64,000 nucleotides of DNA from Kitasatospora viridis (GTDB taxonomy: Bacteria; Actinomycetota; Actinomycetes; Streptomycetales; Streptomycetaceae), in NCBI RefSeq assembly GCF_007829815.1, contig NZ_VIWT01000004.1, forward strand, positions 558,001 through 622,000. The letters are read 5' to 3'. The notes beneath the pieces were generated by a model. The model worked only from the letters and a program-made list of their open reading frames with translations. It made no database searches and was not told the origin of the DNA. Position 1 is the first letter of the stretch, and every line of letters begins with the position of its first letter. The position numbers were made by a program, and so were the translations under genes. Below, piece by piece: positions 7,922 through 16,402 of this stretch.

Positions 7922-8301
7922 AAGTCATCTCGTTCGGCGGGTCGGCGGTAGCGAGCGGGCAGGGTGATGGCGTAGGCCTTGCGCAGGGTCTCGTGCACCG
8001 TCCACACGGTGCGGTCCCCCGCATTGAGCACGCAGACGTCGCCCGGGCCGACCTCCAGTACCGGCCCGTCCTCGATCTCGATCGTCGCCCGTCCGCTCAC
8101 CACGACGAACAGTTCGTCGGCCGCGACGTCGGACAGCACTCCGGGCGTGAGCTGCCGGATCCCGCGCACGGTCCGCCCGTCCGGCGACTCCCAGAGCACC
8201 CGTCCCGAGGCCTCGGGCGTCCCGGCCAGCACCCGGGCCGGGGCCAGCGGCTCGGGGTCGAGCTCCGCGTTCGGGACGTACACGGCAAAACTGTCATACA
8301 T
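7918..8301 (-). CDS. Cupin-domain protein (EutQ/DUF861-like)
   Basis: A 127-residue single-domain cupin. The barrel is visible from RGIRQLTPGVLSDVAADELFVVVSGRATIEI (first motif, with Glu but few His) to LEVGPGDVCVLNAGDRTVWTVHETLRKAY (second motif, GPGD and one His). This pattern matches DUF861/EutQ-like cupins found beside amine and amino-acid catabolic genes. The poor metal-ligand set makes a binding or sensing role as likely as an enzymatic one. The gene starts 28 bases after the FAD oxidoreductase on the same strand, so the two are probably one operon under the TetR operator at 9795-9815. Confidence 0.82.
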   Translation of the reverse strand: MYDSFAVYVPNAELDPEPLAPARVLAGTPEASGRVLWESPDGRTVRGIRQLTPGVLSDVAADELFVVVSGRATIEIEDGPVLEVGPGDVCVLNAGDRTVWTVHETLRKAYAITLPARYRRPAERDDF

Positions 8302-8329
8302 TCAGATCACAAACTTTCAGCACGGGGTG

Positions 8330-9727
8330 TCAGCTGTCGAAGCCGAGGCCGACCCGGTCCAGCGCGCGCAGCCAGGGGTTGCGCCGGCCGCCGTTCGCGT
8401 CCGCCCGGGCCAGTGACCACTTGGTGAGGCCGATCCCGATCGACCGGGCCGGCTCGGGCGGGAACGGCAGCGGCTTGCGGCGGACCATCTCCAGCCCCGT
8501 CCGCTCGGTCCGCTCCCCGGCCAGCAGGTCGAGCACCACCTGCGCACCGAACCGGGTCGCACCCACGCCGAGACCGGTGTAGCCCGCCGCGTAGGCCACC
8601 CGCCCGCGGTGCGCCAGGTCGAAGAAGGCGCAGAACCGGGTGGAGGTGTCGATCGCGCCGCCCCAGGCGTGGCTGAACCGGACCCCGGCGAGCTGCGGGA
8701 AGGTGCGGGCGAAGTGCCGGGCCAGGGTGGCGAAGGTCTCCGGCCGCTGGTCGCGCTCGGCCCGCACCCCCGCGCCGGGCCGGTACACCGCGTCGTAGCC
8801 GCCGAACAGGATCCGGTCGTCCGCGCTCAGCCGCACGTAGTGGAACTGGTTGGCGCTGTCCGCCCAGCCCTGCCGGCCCCGCCAGCCGACCGCGGCGAGC
8901 TGATCGGCCGTCAGCGGCTCGGTCATCAGCGCGTAGTCGTAGACCGGCACGGTGTACGGGCGGTGGCGGCGCAGCAGGGCGGGGAAGGCGTTGGTGGCCA
9001 GCGCGACCTTCGCCGCCCGCACCCGCCCGTAAGGGGTGCGCACCGCGATCGCGGGGCCGGACTCGGCGAGCGCGGTGGCCGGCGTGTGCTCGTGGATCCG
9101 CACCCCGAGCTCCAGGCAGGCCCGCTTGAGCCCCCAGGCGAGCCGGGCGGGGTTGACCATCGCCACCCCGTCCCGGTCCCAGAGTCCGCCGAGGAAGGTC
9201 GGCGAGTCGATCTGGGCCCGCACTTGTGCCCGGTCCAGCAGCGTGAGTTCGCTGCCGTGGCGCGCGGCGAGCGCCTGGTGCTCGTGCAGGCCCGCCAGTT
9301 GGTACGGCTCGGTGGCGACGGTGATCGAGCCGGTGCGCTCCCAGTCGCAGTCGATGCCGTAGCGCTCGACGGTCCGCTCGATGCCGCGCAGGTTGTCGGC
9401 CGCCAGCCGCTCCAGCAGCCCGAGTTCGGCCGGCCAGCGCTGGTGCCCGTTGCCGAGTCCGTGGGTGAGGCTGGCCTCGCAGAAGCCGCCGTTGCGCCCG
9501 GAGGCGGCCCAGCCGACTTCCCGGGCCTCGACCAGCAGCACCTCGCGCTCGGGGTGGCGCTCCTTGGCGAGCAGCGCGGTCCACAGGCCGCCGTACCCGC
9601 CGCCGACCACCAGCAGGTCGCAGTGCGCCTCGCCGACCAGGGCGGGCAGCGCGGCGGGGCGGCCGGGGTCGTCCAGCCAGAACGGGACGGGTCGCGCGTC
9701 CGCGAGGGCGTGGACGGGGTCGGCCAT
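8330..9727 (-). CDS. FAD-dependent amine oxidoreductase (DAO fold, PuuB-like)
   Basis: A 465-residue flavoenzyme. The N-terminal FAD-binding motif VVGGGYGGLWTA lies near residues 40-52, followed by VEAREVGWAASGRNGGFCEA, the region that in gamma-glutamylputrescine oxidase and related DAO enzymes lies against the flavin. The C-terminal DAO return motif is AAGYTGLGVGATRFGAQV near residue 390. Such enzymes oxidise secondary or primary amines with release of hydrogen peroxide. With the downstream cupin, a TetR repressor, an APC amino-acid permease and an amidohydrolase nearby, a role in uptake and breakdown of an amine or N-acyl amino acid is likely; the substrate is not known. AAGGAG precedes the ATG at 9727. 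Confidence 0.88.
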   Translation of the reverse strand: MADPVHALADARPVPFWLDDPGRPAALPALVGEAHCDLLVVGGGYGGLWTALLAKERHPEREVLLVEAREVGWAASGRNGGFCEASLTHGLGNGHQRWPAELGLLERLAADNLRGIERTVERYGIDCDWERTGSITVATEPYQLAGLHEHQALAARHGSELTLLDRAQVRAQIDSPTFLGGLWDRDGVAMVNPARLAWGLKRACLELGVRIHEHTPATALAESGPAIAVRTPYGRVRAAKVALATNAFPALLRRHRPYTVPVYDYALMTEPLTADQLAAVGWRGRQGWADSANQFHYVRLSADDRILFGGYDAVYRPGAGVRAERDQRPETFATLARHFARTFPQLAGVRFSHAWGGAIDTSTRFCAFFDLAHRGRVAYAAGYTGLGVGATRFGAQVVLDLLAGERTERTGLEMVRRKPLPFPPEPARSIGIGLTKWSLARADANGGRRNPWLRALDRVGLGFDS

Positions 9728-9794
9728 GGTGGCGGGCTCCTTCGACGGGAGGTGCTGGGGGTGCCATCAAAGGAACGTCATCGGAGCGGCTAAC

Positions 9795-9815
9795 GTCAAT
9801 GGTGTTGTCATAAGC
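9795..9815. promoter_or_regulatory. Probable TetR operator, copy 1 (in front of FAD oxidase)
   Basis: Read on the minus strand this site is GCTTATGACAAC, two bases, then CATTGAC. The same 21-base element recurs at 10554-10574 with 19 of 21 identities and opposite orientation. Inside it, GACAA and TTGAC form an imperfect inverted repeat five bases apart, as expected for a TetR dimer. It lies 68-88 bases upstream of the oxidase start. Confidence 0.7.
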
Positions 9816-9846
9816 GGGCCGAACGTCCCCCGCGTCCCTGCGCAGG

Positions 9847-10545
9847 TCAGCTGGGCAGTCGGGCCGCGATCGCGTCCAGCATCAGCTCCAGCGCCACCGG
9901 GTAGCCGCTCAGCCGCATGTCGGCGGCGAGCAGCGGCACGGTGGCCGCGATGTGCGGGTGGGTCGCGGGCTCCAGCCGGGCGTAGGCCTGCTGCCAGACG
10001 GCCAGGTCGGCGGCCTGCGCGGCGGCGGGCAGCGAGAACACCGCGGAGTCCAGCGCGGCGAAGGCCAGCGCCTGGTCCACGAAGGCGTGGTAGATCCGCA
10101 CCGCCTCCGGGTCGGCCAGGCCGGCCCGGCGCAGCACGCCGAGGATCGCCTCGACCGCCCTTATCTCGTTCTCCCGCCCGGTGGTGCGGTGCGCGGCCAG
10201 CAGCGCGGCCTGCGGGTGGGCCTGGTAGCAGCGGTGGATCCGCAGCCCGATCTCCGCCAGGTCGGCCCGCCAGTCGCCGGTCGGCTGCCAGCCGTGCTGG
10301 GCCCGGCCGATCAGCTCCTCGGCGAGCGCCAGCAGCAGGTCGTCGGTGCTGCGGAAGTAGCGGTAGATCGAGCTGGGGTCGGCGCCGAGCGCCAGGCCGA
10401 GGCGCCGCACGGTGAGCGCCTCCGCGCCGTGCTGGGCGACCAGGCGCAGCGCGGTCTCCACGATCAGCCGCTCGGAGAGCACGGTGCCCTGCTTGGTCGG
10501 CCGCCGGCGCCGCCGGTCCGGCTCGGGAACCACCCGGTCTGTCAT
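9847..10545 (-). CDS. TetR family transcriptional regulator
   Basis: A 232-residue repressor. The DNA-binding helix-turn-helix covers about residues 25-70 (LIVETALRLVAQHGAEALTVRRLGLALGADPSSIYRYFRSTDDLLLAL), and the C-terminal part is a helical ligand pocket resembling TetR_C. The protein starts with a very basic tail (RRRRRPTK). It lies between the oxidase and the permease, and the two copies of a 21-base element in front of those operons are the obvious operators. The copy at 10554-10574 is nine bases upstream of its own start, so it should also repress itself. Confidence 0.92.
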   Translation of the reverse strand: MTDRVVPEPDRRRRRPTKQGTVLSERLIVETALRLVAQHGAEALTVRRLGLALGADPSSIYRYFRSTDDLLLALAEELIGRAQHGWQPTGDWRADLAEIGLRIHRCYQAHPQAALLAAHRTTGRENEIRAVEAILGVLRRAGLADPEAVRIYHAFVDQALAFAALDSAVFSLPAAAQAADLAVWQQAYARLEPATHPHIAATVPLLAADMRLSGYPVALELMLDAIAARLPS

Positions 10546-10553
10546 GGCGGGGA

Positions 10554-10574
10554 GCTTATGACAACGGCATTGAC
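10554..10574. promoter_or_regulatory. Probable TetR operator, copy 2 (tetR/permease divergent promoter)
   Basis: This is the second copy of the 21-base element, differing from 9795-9815 at only two central bases. It sits in the divergent region between the tetR start at 10545 and the permease, where one bound dimer could block both promoters. Confidence 0.7.
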
Positions 10575-10678
10575 CTGTGAAGCACCTCACGGGTTTCATG
10601 GCGAACCCCGCTTCCGGGCGTCCCCCACCCCGCACCCGGACCTCTCCCCCACTCCCCCACGAACACGGCGGTGATCCG

Positions 10679-12199
10679 TTGGCCACCAGAGCCAGGAGCA
10701 CGGGCAGCGACCCGACCTCCTCCACCAGCACCACCGAATCCACCAGCTCCACCGAACCGGCCGCGATGCGCAAGTCGCTCGGGGCCACCGGCGCGATCGT
10801 GATCGCCGCCTCCAGCACCGCCGCCACCAGCAGCATCGGCATCGGTCTCGGCCTGACCGCGGGCGTGGTCGGCCTGCACCTGCCGGCCATCATGCTGCTG
10901 GCCTTCCTGCCGGTGCTCTGCATCGCCGGCGCCTACGGCCGGCTCAACCTGGTCGATCCGGACGCCGGCAGCAGCTACCGCTGGGTCGGCCAGGTGCTCA
11001 ACCCCTGGCTCGGCTTCCTGACCGGCTGGGTCAACGTGGTCGGCACCGTCGTCTTCATGGCCTACACGGTCGCGGTGACCGGCTCCTCGATCATCCAACT
11101 CGCCGGCCAGGCCACCCTGCACCGGATCGGCGGCCTGCGGCTGGACCCGGACTCCACCCTGCAGTGCACCCTGCTCGGCCTGGTCGTGCTGTTCGCCGCC
11201 TCGCTGGTCGCGGTGCGCGGGGTCGACCTGGCGGCCCGGTTGCAGAAGTACCTGCTGGCCTTCGAGTACCTGGTGCTGATCGGCTTCCTCGGCTACGGCC
11301 TGGTGGTCGGCACCCAGCCGTTCTCCTGGGGCTGGTTCGACCCGTTCGGCATCCCCTCGCTGCACGCGCTGGCCCAGGGCATGGTGCTGGCGGTCTTCTG
11401 CTACTGGGGGTTCGAATCGGTCTTCAGCATCGGCGAGGAGGTCAGCGACCCGCGCCAGGCCTCCCGGGGCGGCTTCATCTCGCTGACGGTGATGATGCTG
11501 CTCTTCGTCTTCGCCTCGGTCGCCTTCCAACGCGTGCTGCCGCTCCAGGAGTTGGCCGACAACGGCGCCCAGGGCCTGACCTACTACGGCAACAAGCTGG
11601 CGCACCAGCCGCTGGCCGCACTGCCGTTGGTCGCGCTGATGTTCTCCGCCGCCGCCTCGCTCCAGGCCTCCGTCATCCCGACTGCGCGCGGGATGTACGC
11701 GATGGGGCGCGACCGCACCCTCGGCCCGGTCTGGACCAGGCTGCACCCGCGCCACCGCACGCCCGCCGCGGGCACCCTGCTGATCACCGCGATCGCCGCC
11801 GCGCTGGCCGTGCTCGCGCTGGTCATCCCGACCGTCAACTCGCTGATCTCGGCGGCCGTCAACGCGATCGGCATCGTGGTGGCGCTCTACTACGCGCTCA
11901 CCGCCACGGCCGCCGCCGTCCGGTTCCGCCACCTGCTGCGCAGCGCACCGCTGGAGGCCCTGCGGGTGGTGGTCGCCCCGCTGCTCGGCGCGCTGGTGCT
12001 GCTGGCCGTCGGCGGCTACCTGGCCTGGAGCTTCTACGACTCCGCGGACCACTTCGAACTCAACGCCGACAACGGCTGGTTCGAGCTGCTGGTGCCGGTG
12101 ATGATGATCGCCACCGGCCTGCTGGCCGCCGCCTGGGCGCGCTGGCGGCGCCGCTCGCCGTACTTCACCGAGCGCCACAGCACGCGCACCACCTCCTGA
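10679..12199 (+). CDS. APC superfamily amino acid/amine permease
   Basis: The TTG at 10679 gives 506 residues; a GTG at 10577 would add 34 residues of low-quality Pro/Arg-rich sequence and would start only two bases after the operator, so I prefer the shorter form. About 12 membrane segments follow a Ser/Thr-rich cytoplasmic tail. APC hallmarks are the first-helix region GIGLGLTAG, LVDPDAGSSYRWVGQVLNPWLGFLTGW near residue 105, and FCYWGFESVFSIGEEVSDPRQASR near residue 245, where Gly-Phe-Glu contributes to substrate binding. It should import an amino acid or polyamine for the oxidase and amidohydrolase beside it. Confidence 0.88.
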   Translation: MATRARSTGSDPTSSTSTTESTSSTEPAAMRKSLGATGAIVIAASSTAATSSIGIGLGLTAGVVGLHLPAIMLLAFLPVLCIAGAYGRLNLVDPDAGSSYRWVGQVLNPWLGFLTGWVNVVGTVVFMAYTVAVTGSSIIQLAGQATLHRIGGLRLDPDSTLQCTLLGLVVLFAASLVAVRGVDLAARLQKYLLAFEYLVLIGFLGYGLVVGTQPFSWGWFDPFGIPSLHALAQGMVLAVFCYWGFESVFSIGEEVSDPRQASRGGFISLTVMMLLFVFASVAFQRVLPLQELADNGAQGLTYYGNKLAHQPLAALPLVALMFSAAASLQASVIPTARGMYAMGRDRTLGPVWTRLHPRHRTPAAGTLLITAIAAALAVLALVIPTVNSLISAAVNAIGIVVALYYALTATAAAVRFRHLLRSAPLEALRVVVAPLLGALVLLAVGGYLAWSFYDSADHFELNADNGWFELLVPVMMIATGLLAAAWARWRRRSPYFTERHSTRTTS

Positions 12200-12221
12200 T
12201 CCACCGTTCCTGATCGACCGT
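12194..12221 (+). repeat. Two 14-base tandem repeats at a stop codon
   Basis: Units 12194-12207 and 12208-12221 differ at one base. The first holds the TGA stop of the permease gene; the second carries another TGA in a different frame. Confidence 0.85.
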
Positions 12222-12243
12222 CACATCGTTTGGAGCAGCACAG

Positions 12244-13881
12244 ATGTCCAAGGCAGACCTGGTCTTCACCAACGGCCCCGTGCACACCGGCGACCCGGCC
12301 CGGACCCGGGCGAGCAGCCTGGCCGTCACCGGCGAGCGGATCACCGCCGTCGGGCACGACGAGGTGCTGGAGCTGATCGGCCCGCGCACCGAGGTGGTGG
12401 ACCTGGCCGGGCGCCTGCTGCTGCCCGGCTTCCAGGACGCCCACGTGCACGCCGTCTTCGGCGGCCTGGAGCTGGCCGACTGCGACCTCACCGGCACCAC
12501 CGGGGTGGACGAGTACCTGTACCTGGTCCGGCAGTTCGCCGAGGCCAACCCGGAGCGGGAGTGGATCACCGGCGGCGGCTGGTCGATGGAGAGCTTCGCC
12601 GGCGGGCTGCCGACCCGGCAGCTGCTCGACTCGGTCGTCCCGGACCGGCCGGTCTACCTGCCCAACCGGGACCACCACGGCGCCTGGGTGAACTCCCGGG
12701 CGCTGGAGCTCGCCGGCCTGACCCGGGACACCCCCGATCCGGCCGACGGCCGGATCGAGCGGGAGGCCGACGGCACGCCCAGCGGAGTGCTCCAGGAGGG
12801 CGCGACCGGCCTGGTCGCCAAGCTGATCCCGCCGCACAGCCCCGCCGACCGGCTGGCCGCGCTGCTGCGGGCCCAGCGGCTGCTGCACTCGCTCGGCATC
12901 ACCGGCTGGCAGGACGCGCTGCTCGGCGCGTTCAACGGCAACCCCGACCCGTCCGACGCCTACCTGGCCGCCGCCCGGGACGGCAGCCTGACCGCCCGGG
13001 TCACCGGCGCGCTCTGGTGGGACCGCGACCGGGGCACCGAGCAGATACCCGAACTCGTCCAGCGCCGCCGGGACCTGACGCACGGTCGGTTCCGGGCCGG
13101 CTCGGTCAAGGTCATGCAGGACGGCATCGCGGAGAACTTCACCGCCGCCATGACCAGCCCCTACCTGGACGGCTGCGGCTGCGCGACCGCCAACTCCGGC
13201 CTGAGTTTCGTGGATCCGGTGGCGCTGCGCGAGTACGTCACCGCGCTGGACCGGCTGGACTTCCAGGTGCACTTCCACGCGCTCGGCGACCGCGCGGTGC
13301 GCGAGGCGCTGGACGCCGTCGCCGCCGCCCGCGCCGCCAACGGCCGCCGGGCCACCCGGCACCACCTGGCCCACCTCCAGGTGGTGCACCCCGAGGACCT
13401 GCCCCGGTTCGCCCGGCTCGGCGCGGTCGCCAACATCCAGCCGCTGTGGGCCGCCCACGAGCCGCAGATGGACGAGCTGACCATCCCCTTCCTCGGCCCC
13501 GAACGCGCCGCCTGGCAGTACCCGTTCGGCGCCCTGCTGCGGGCCGGCGCGACCCTGGCGGCCGGCAGCGACTGGCCGGTCAGCAGCCCCGACCCGATCG
13601 CCGGCCTGCACGTCGCGGTCAACCGCCGCGAGCCGCACACCTCCGACGAACGGGTCTTCCTGCCCGAGCAGCGCCTGGACCTGGCCACCGCCGTCGCCGC
13701 CTACACGGCCGGCTCGGCGCACCTGAACGGCCACGACGACGCGGGCAGCCTGGGCGCCGGGCAGCTGGCCGATCTGGTGGTGCTGGACCGGGACTTCTTC
13801 ACGGCGCCGGCCGAGGAGATCTGCGAGGCCCGGGTGCTGCGGACCTTCGTGGGCGGCGAGCAGGTGTACTCGGCCGACTGA
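12244..13881 (+). CDS. Amidohydrolase family protein (YtcJ type)
   Basis: A 545-residue metal-dependent hydrolase of the YtcJ/amidohydrolase_3 group. Visible motifs are LLLPGFQDAHVHAVFGG near residue 62 (metal HxH), SVKVMQDGIAENFTAAM near residue 285 (the metal-site Lys region), DFQVHFHALGDRAVREAL near residue 340, RHHLAHLQVVHPEDL near residue 375 and AAGSDWPVSSPDP near residue 440 (metal Asp). Members cleave amide bonds of N-acyl amines or cyclic imides. It follows the permease by 45 bases and probably shares its transcript, so its substrate is likely the imported compound or its oxidation product. Confidence 0.88.
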   Translation: MSKADLVFTNGPVHTGDPARTRASSLAVTGERITAVGHDEVLELIGPRTEVVDLAGRLLLPGFQDAHVHAVFGGLELADCDLTGTTGVDEYLYLVRQFAEANPEREWITGGGWSMESFAGGLPTRQLLDSVVPDRPVYLPNRDHHGAWVNSRALELAGLTRDTPDPADGRIEREADGTPSGVLQEGATGLVAKLIPPHSPADRLAALLRAQRLLHSLGITGWQDALLGAFNGNPDPSDAYLAAARDGSLTARVTGALWWDRDRGTEQIPELVQRRRDLTHGRFRAGSVKVMQDGIAENFTAAMTSPYLDGCGCATANSGLSFVDPVALREYVTALDRLDFQVHFHALGDRAVREALDAVAAARAANGRRATRHHLAHLQVVHPEDLPRFARLGAVANIQPLWAAHEPQMDELTIPFLGPERAAWQYPFGALLRAGATLAAGSDWPVSSPDPIAGLHVAVNRREPHTSDERVFLPEQRLDLATAVAAYTAGSAHLNGHDDAGSLGAGQLADLVVLDRDFFTAPAEEICEARVLRTFVGGEQVYSAD

Positions 13882-13884
13882 CCG

Positions 13885-15222
13885 TCAACTCACGGGTGCG
13901 ACGGGCGCCGTCGTCGAGGCGCGGACCTCGGCGACGGCGAGTGCACTCTGCCGCGCGAACTGCAGGCCCTGGGTGCCGATCAGCAGCAGGTTGGCCAGTG
14001 CCAGCGCGCCCCAGAGGCCGGTCAGCCCGCCGAGCGAGCCGACCGGCGCGGCGGCGAGCGCCAACAGCCCGTAGCAGCAGGCGAAGTTGACCAGGCTCCG
14101 ACCGGTGCGCCGGACCCCGATCATGCCGAAGCCGAGCTGGGCCTGCACCGCGTCGCCCAGCACCGCGACCAGCACCAGCGGCAGCAGGCGGGCGACCTGC
14201 CCGCGCAGCACCGGGTCACCGCTGAAGACCCGCAGCACCACGCCGTGCAGGCCGAGCAGCACGGCCCCGAGCGCCAGCACGGCGGTCACCGCCACCAACA
14301 CCCCCGCCCGCACCCGGACCCGCAGCCCCGGCAGGTCGCCGGCCCGGTGCCGGTCGGCCACCAGCGGCACGGTCGCCTGCCCGACCGCCACCGCGACCGT
14401 GAAGAGCAGGTTGACCAGCGAGACCGCGACCGAGTGCACGGCGGCGGCCCGGGTGCCGATCCGCGCCGCGACGAAGGCCAGCACTCCGAGCACCGCGAAC
14501 TTCACCAGCACCGTCGCGGCCAACGGCAGCCCCACCTTGGCGAGTTCGACCACCTCACGAACGGGCGGGCGCACCCCGGCCGGGCGGACAGCCACCAGCG
14601 GCACCCGACGCAGGGCGAGTTGGGCCACCCCGGCGTTGATCGCGCTGGAGGCCACCATGGCCACGCCCGCGCCGGCCAGCCCGAACGAGGGCACCAGCAC
14701 CAGCGAGAGCACCACCGCGACACCCGTGCCGGTCAGCCCGGCCCGCATCACCAACCGGCCCCGGTCCAGCCCGATCAGCGTGGCCGTGGCCGCACAGCCG
14801 ACCGCCGTCAGCAGCGCACTCAGCGCCAACAGCCAAGGAAACACGCCAAGCTGGCCGAGCGTCGCCGCCGGCACCCCGCCCACCCGACCGATCAGCGGCA
14901 CCAGCGCCACCGCGACCGCACCGAACACCCCGACCGACCCGCCGAGCCGGAACCCGTTGCGCACCACTCGCGCCAACTCGACCGGCCGGTCCGCGTTCTC
15001 CGCCACGAACGGCATCACCCCGCGCATGCTCCCCGCGATCGCAGCCGTGGCCGGTCCGTACACCGCCATGGTCACCCCGAAGGCAGCGAGCGTGGCGGTG
15101 GCGTGCCGCCCGAGCACGGCGGTGTCGACGACGGCGCCGGCCGAGGCGGCGATCATCGAGAGGTAGAGCGGCGCCGCCGTGCCCGCCACCTTGCGCACCA
15201 CACTGCCGAATCCGCTGTCCAC
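13885..15222 (-). CDS. MATE-type membrane transporter
   Basis: A 445-residue protein with about 12 membrane segments in two similar halves, the MATE multidrug/toxic-compound extrusion architecture. Supporting stretches are PLYLSMIAASAGAVVDTAVLGRHATATLAAFGV at the N-terminus (helix 1 and the loop typical of NorM/DinF) and VAVGQATVPLVADRHRAGD in the second half. It would use a sodium or proton gradient to expel a cationic compound or a metabolite. It ends three bases from the converging amidohydrolase gene and has no evident operon partner. Confidence 0.85.
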   Translation of the reverse strand: MDSGFGSVVRKVAGTAAPLYLSMIAASAGAVVDTAVLGRHATATLAAFGVTMAVYGPATAAIAGSMRGVMPFVAENADRPVELARVVRNGFRLGGSVGVFGAVAVALVPLIGRVGGVPAATLGQLGVFPWLLALSALLTAVGCAATATLIGLDRGRLVMRAGLTGTGVAVVLSLVLVPSFGLAGAGVAMVASSAINAGVAQLALRRVPLVAVRPAGVRPPVREVVELAKVGLPLAATVLVKFAVLGVLAFVAARIGTRAAAVHSVAVSLVNLLFTVAVAVGQATVPLVADRHRAGDLPGLRVRVRAGVLVAVTAVLALGAVLLGLHGVVLRVFSGDPVLRGQVARLLPLVLVAVLGDAVQAQLGFGMIGVRRTGRSLVNFACCYGLLALAAAPVGSLGGLTGLWGALALANLLLIGTQGLQFARQSALAVAEVRASTTAPVAPVS

Positions 15223-15322
15223 CGAACGCCCCCGTGGTCGCCTCAGCTGACGCCTCGTGTGTTTCCGCGCCTCTCATACCATGTCACACATCATCCGATC
15301 ACCGCCGACCGGCCCGTGCGGC

Positions 15323-15709
15323 TCAGTGGTGCCCCTGCCCCCAGAGCGGCACGCCCAGCGACGACAACACCGGAAGCAGCAGCATCACGCCCATCAGCAC
15401 CAACATCGCGATCACGCAGCCGGGCAACCTGCCCTGCTCACCCTCCTCGGCGGCCGGCTCGCCCTCCTCCTCGGCAGCCGACCCGCTCTTGTCGAAGGGA
15501 TCCGGCTCCGGCTCGGGCGGCGGCAGCGGCTGCTGGGACAGGTGTTCCCGGAGGTGCTGCTCCGAGCAGAAGAGAAGGTAGAGGGGGACAGCGCCATGGC
15601 GGTCGATCTCGACGTCGATCGCATCCTCGGCCTTGACCGGTTCGGCGCAGACCTCACAGGGCGGCGGGGGTTCGTCGAGTTCTTCTTCGGTCAGTGGGCC
15701 CTTGAACAT
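15323..15709 (-). CDS. Tail-anchored protein with Cys-rich N-terminal motif, unknown function
   Basis: A 128-residue protein. Residues 15-55 contain C-E-V-C near residue 18 and a third Cys near 48 in LLFCSEQHLREHL, resembling a small zinc-ribbon or TRASH-type metal site. A Pro/Glu/Asp-rich acidic linker follows (about residues 58-92), then one membrane helix (VIAMLVLMGVMLLLPVL) near the C-terminus, so it is probably anchored with the metal domain in the cytoplasm. No family name is secure. The ATG at 15709 lies 20 bases from an 18-base palindrome that may control it. Confidence 0.72.
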   Translation of the reverse strand: MFKGPLTEEELDEPPPPCEVCAEPVKAEDAIDVEIDRHGAVPLYLLFCSEQHLREHLSQQPLPPPEPEPDPFDKSGSAAEEEGEPAAEEGEQGRLPGCVIAMLVLMGVMLLLPVLSSLGVPLWGQGHH

Positions 15710-15728
15710 GAGCTGATCATTTCACGCA

Positions 15729-15746
15729 TGCATCGTGCCCGATGCA
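15729..15746. promoter_or_regulatory. 18-base palindrome upstream of the tail-anchored protein
   Basis: TGCATCG and CGATGCA form perfect seven-base arms around a four-base centre, 20 bases upstream of the minus-strand start at 15709. Spacing and symmetry suit a dimeric repressor, or a short hairpin ending the remnant gene downstream. Confidence 0.5.
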
Positions 15747-15806
15747 CCGGCCATGATCGGTCACCAGGCCGCTGACCTGCTCCTATCCGTCCGTCCAGAC
15801 GCCCCG

Positions 15807-16026
15807 TCACACCGTCCGCGCGGCTTCGACCGCCGTCCGTTCGTCCAGGGCTTCGACCCCGGGCACGGCGCGGAGCCGGTACAGGCGGGCGCGCATGTCG
15901 TGCACGGCGTCCCGCACCTTCACGGAGCGGATGCCGTCCGCACAGTCGAGGAACTCGCCCCAGGAAGCGACGGCGCCGTCGATGTCGTCCTGACGCAGGC
16001 GCACGGCGCCGAGGTCGGCCAGGACG
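15807..16026 (-). pseudogene. C-terminal remnant of a TPR/HTH-type regulator
   Basis: The minus strand reads IVLADLGAVRLRQDDIDGAVASWGEFLDCADGIRSVKVRDAVHDMRARLYRLR and on to a stop at 15807. This resembles the last TPR-like helices of streptomycete helix-turn-helix regulators of roughly 400 residues. No N-terminal domain or proper start exists: upstream of about 16026 the frame enters the antisense of a dehydrogenase remnant. About 70 of several hundred residues survive. Family assignment is from memory and moderate; the truncation itself is clear. Confidence 0.6.
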
Positions 16027-16368
16027 ATCATCGGCAGCGTCAACGCCCGCACCGGTCGGCCCGGACTCACCGCCTACAGCACCGCCAAGGCCGGACTGAT
16101 CGGCTTCACCAGGTCCCTGGCCAGGGAACTTGGACCCGCCGGAATCTGCGTGAACACTGTCCTCCCAGGGGCCATCCGGGTGGAGGCGGAGAACGACCTG
16201 CCCGCCCACCACCGCGCCCGACCGGAGGACCAGATCCGCCGCCAGTGCATCCAGCGCCGGGGCCGCCCCGAGGATGTCGCCGCTGCCGTCGCCTTCCTCA
16301 CCGCCCCCAGCGCTTCCTTCATCACCGGTCAGTCGTTGCACGTCGACGGCGGCTGGATCCTCCACTGA
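16027..16368 (+). pseudogene. C-terminal remnant of a short-chain dehydrogenase/reductase
   Basis: The plus strand reads IIGSVNARTGRPGLTAYSTAKAGLIGFTRSLARELGPAGICVNTVLPGAI and ends SFITGQSLHVDGGWILH at a stop at 16368. That is the C-terminal half of a classical SDR: the catalytic Ser region, the Y-S-T-A-K active site, the NTVLPG turn after the active-site helix and the conserved GQSLHVDGG end. The nucleotide-binding half (TGxxxGxG) and any start codon are missing, and homology stops abruptly near 16027. It must be inactive. The break adjoins the break of the neighbouring remnant. Confidence 0.88.
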
Positions 16369-16402
16369 CCGCTCGTCAGCACCGCACCGGAAAGGTACCG
16401 CC

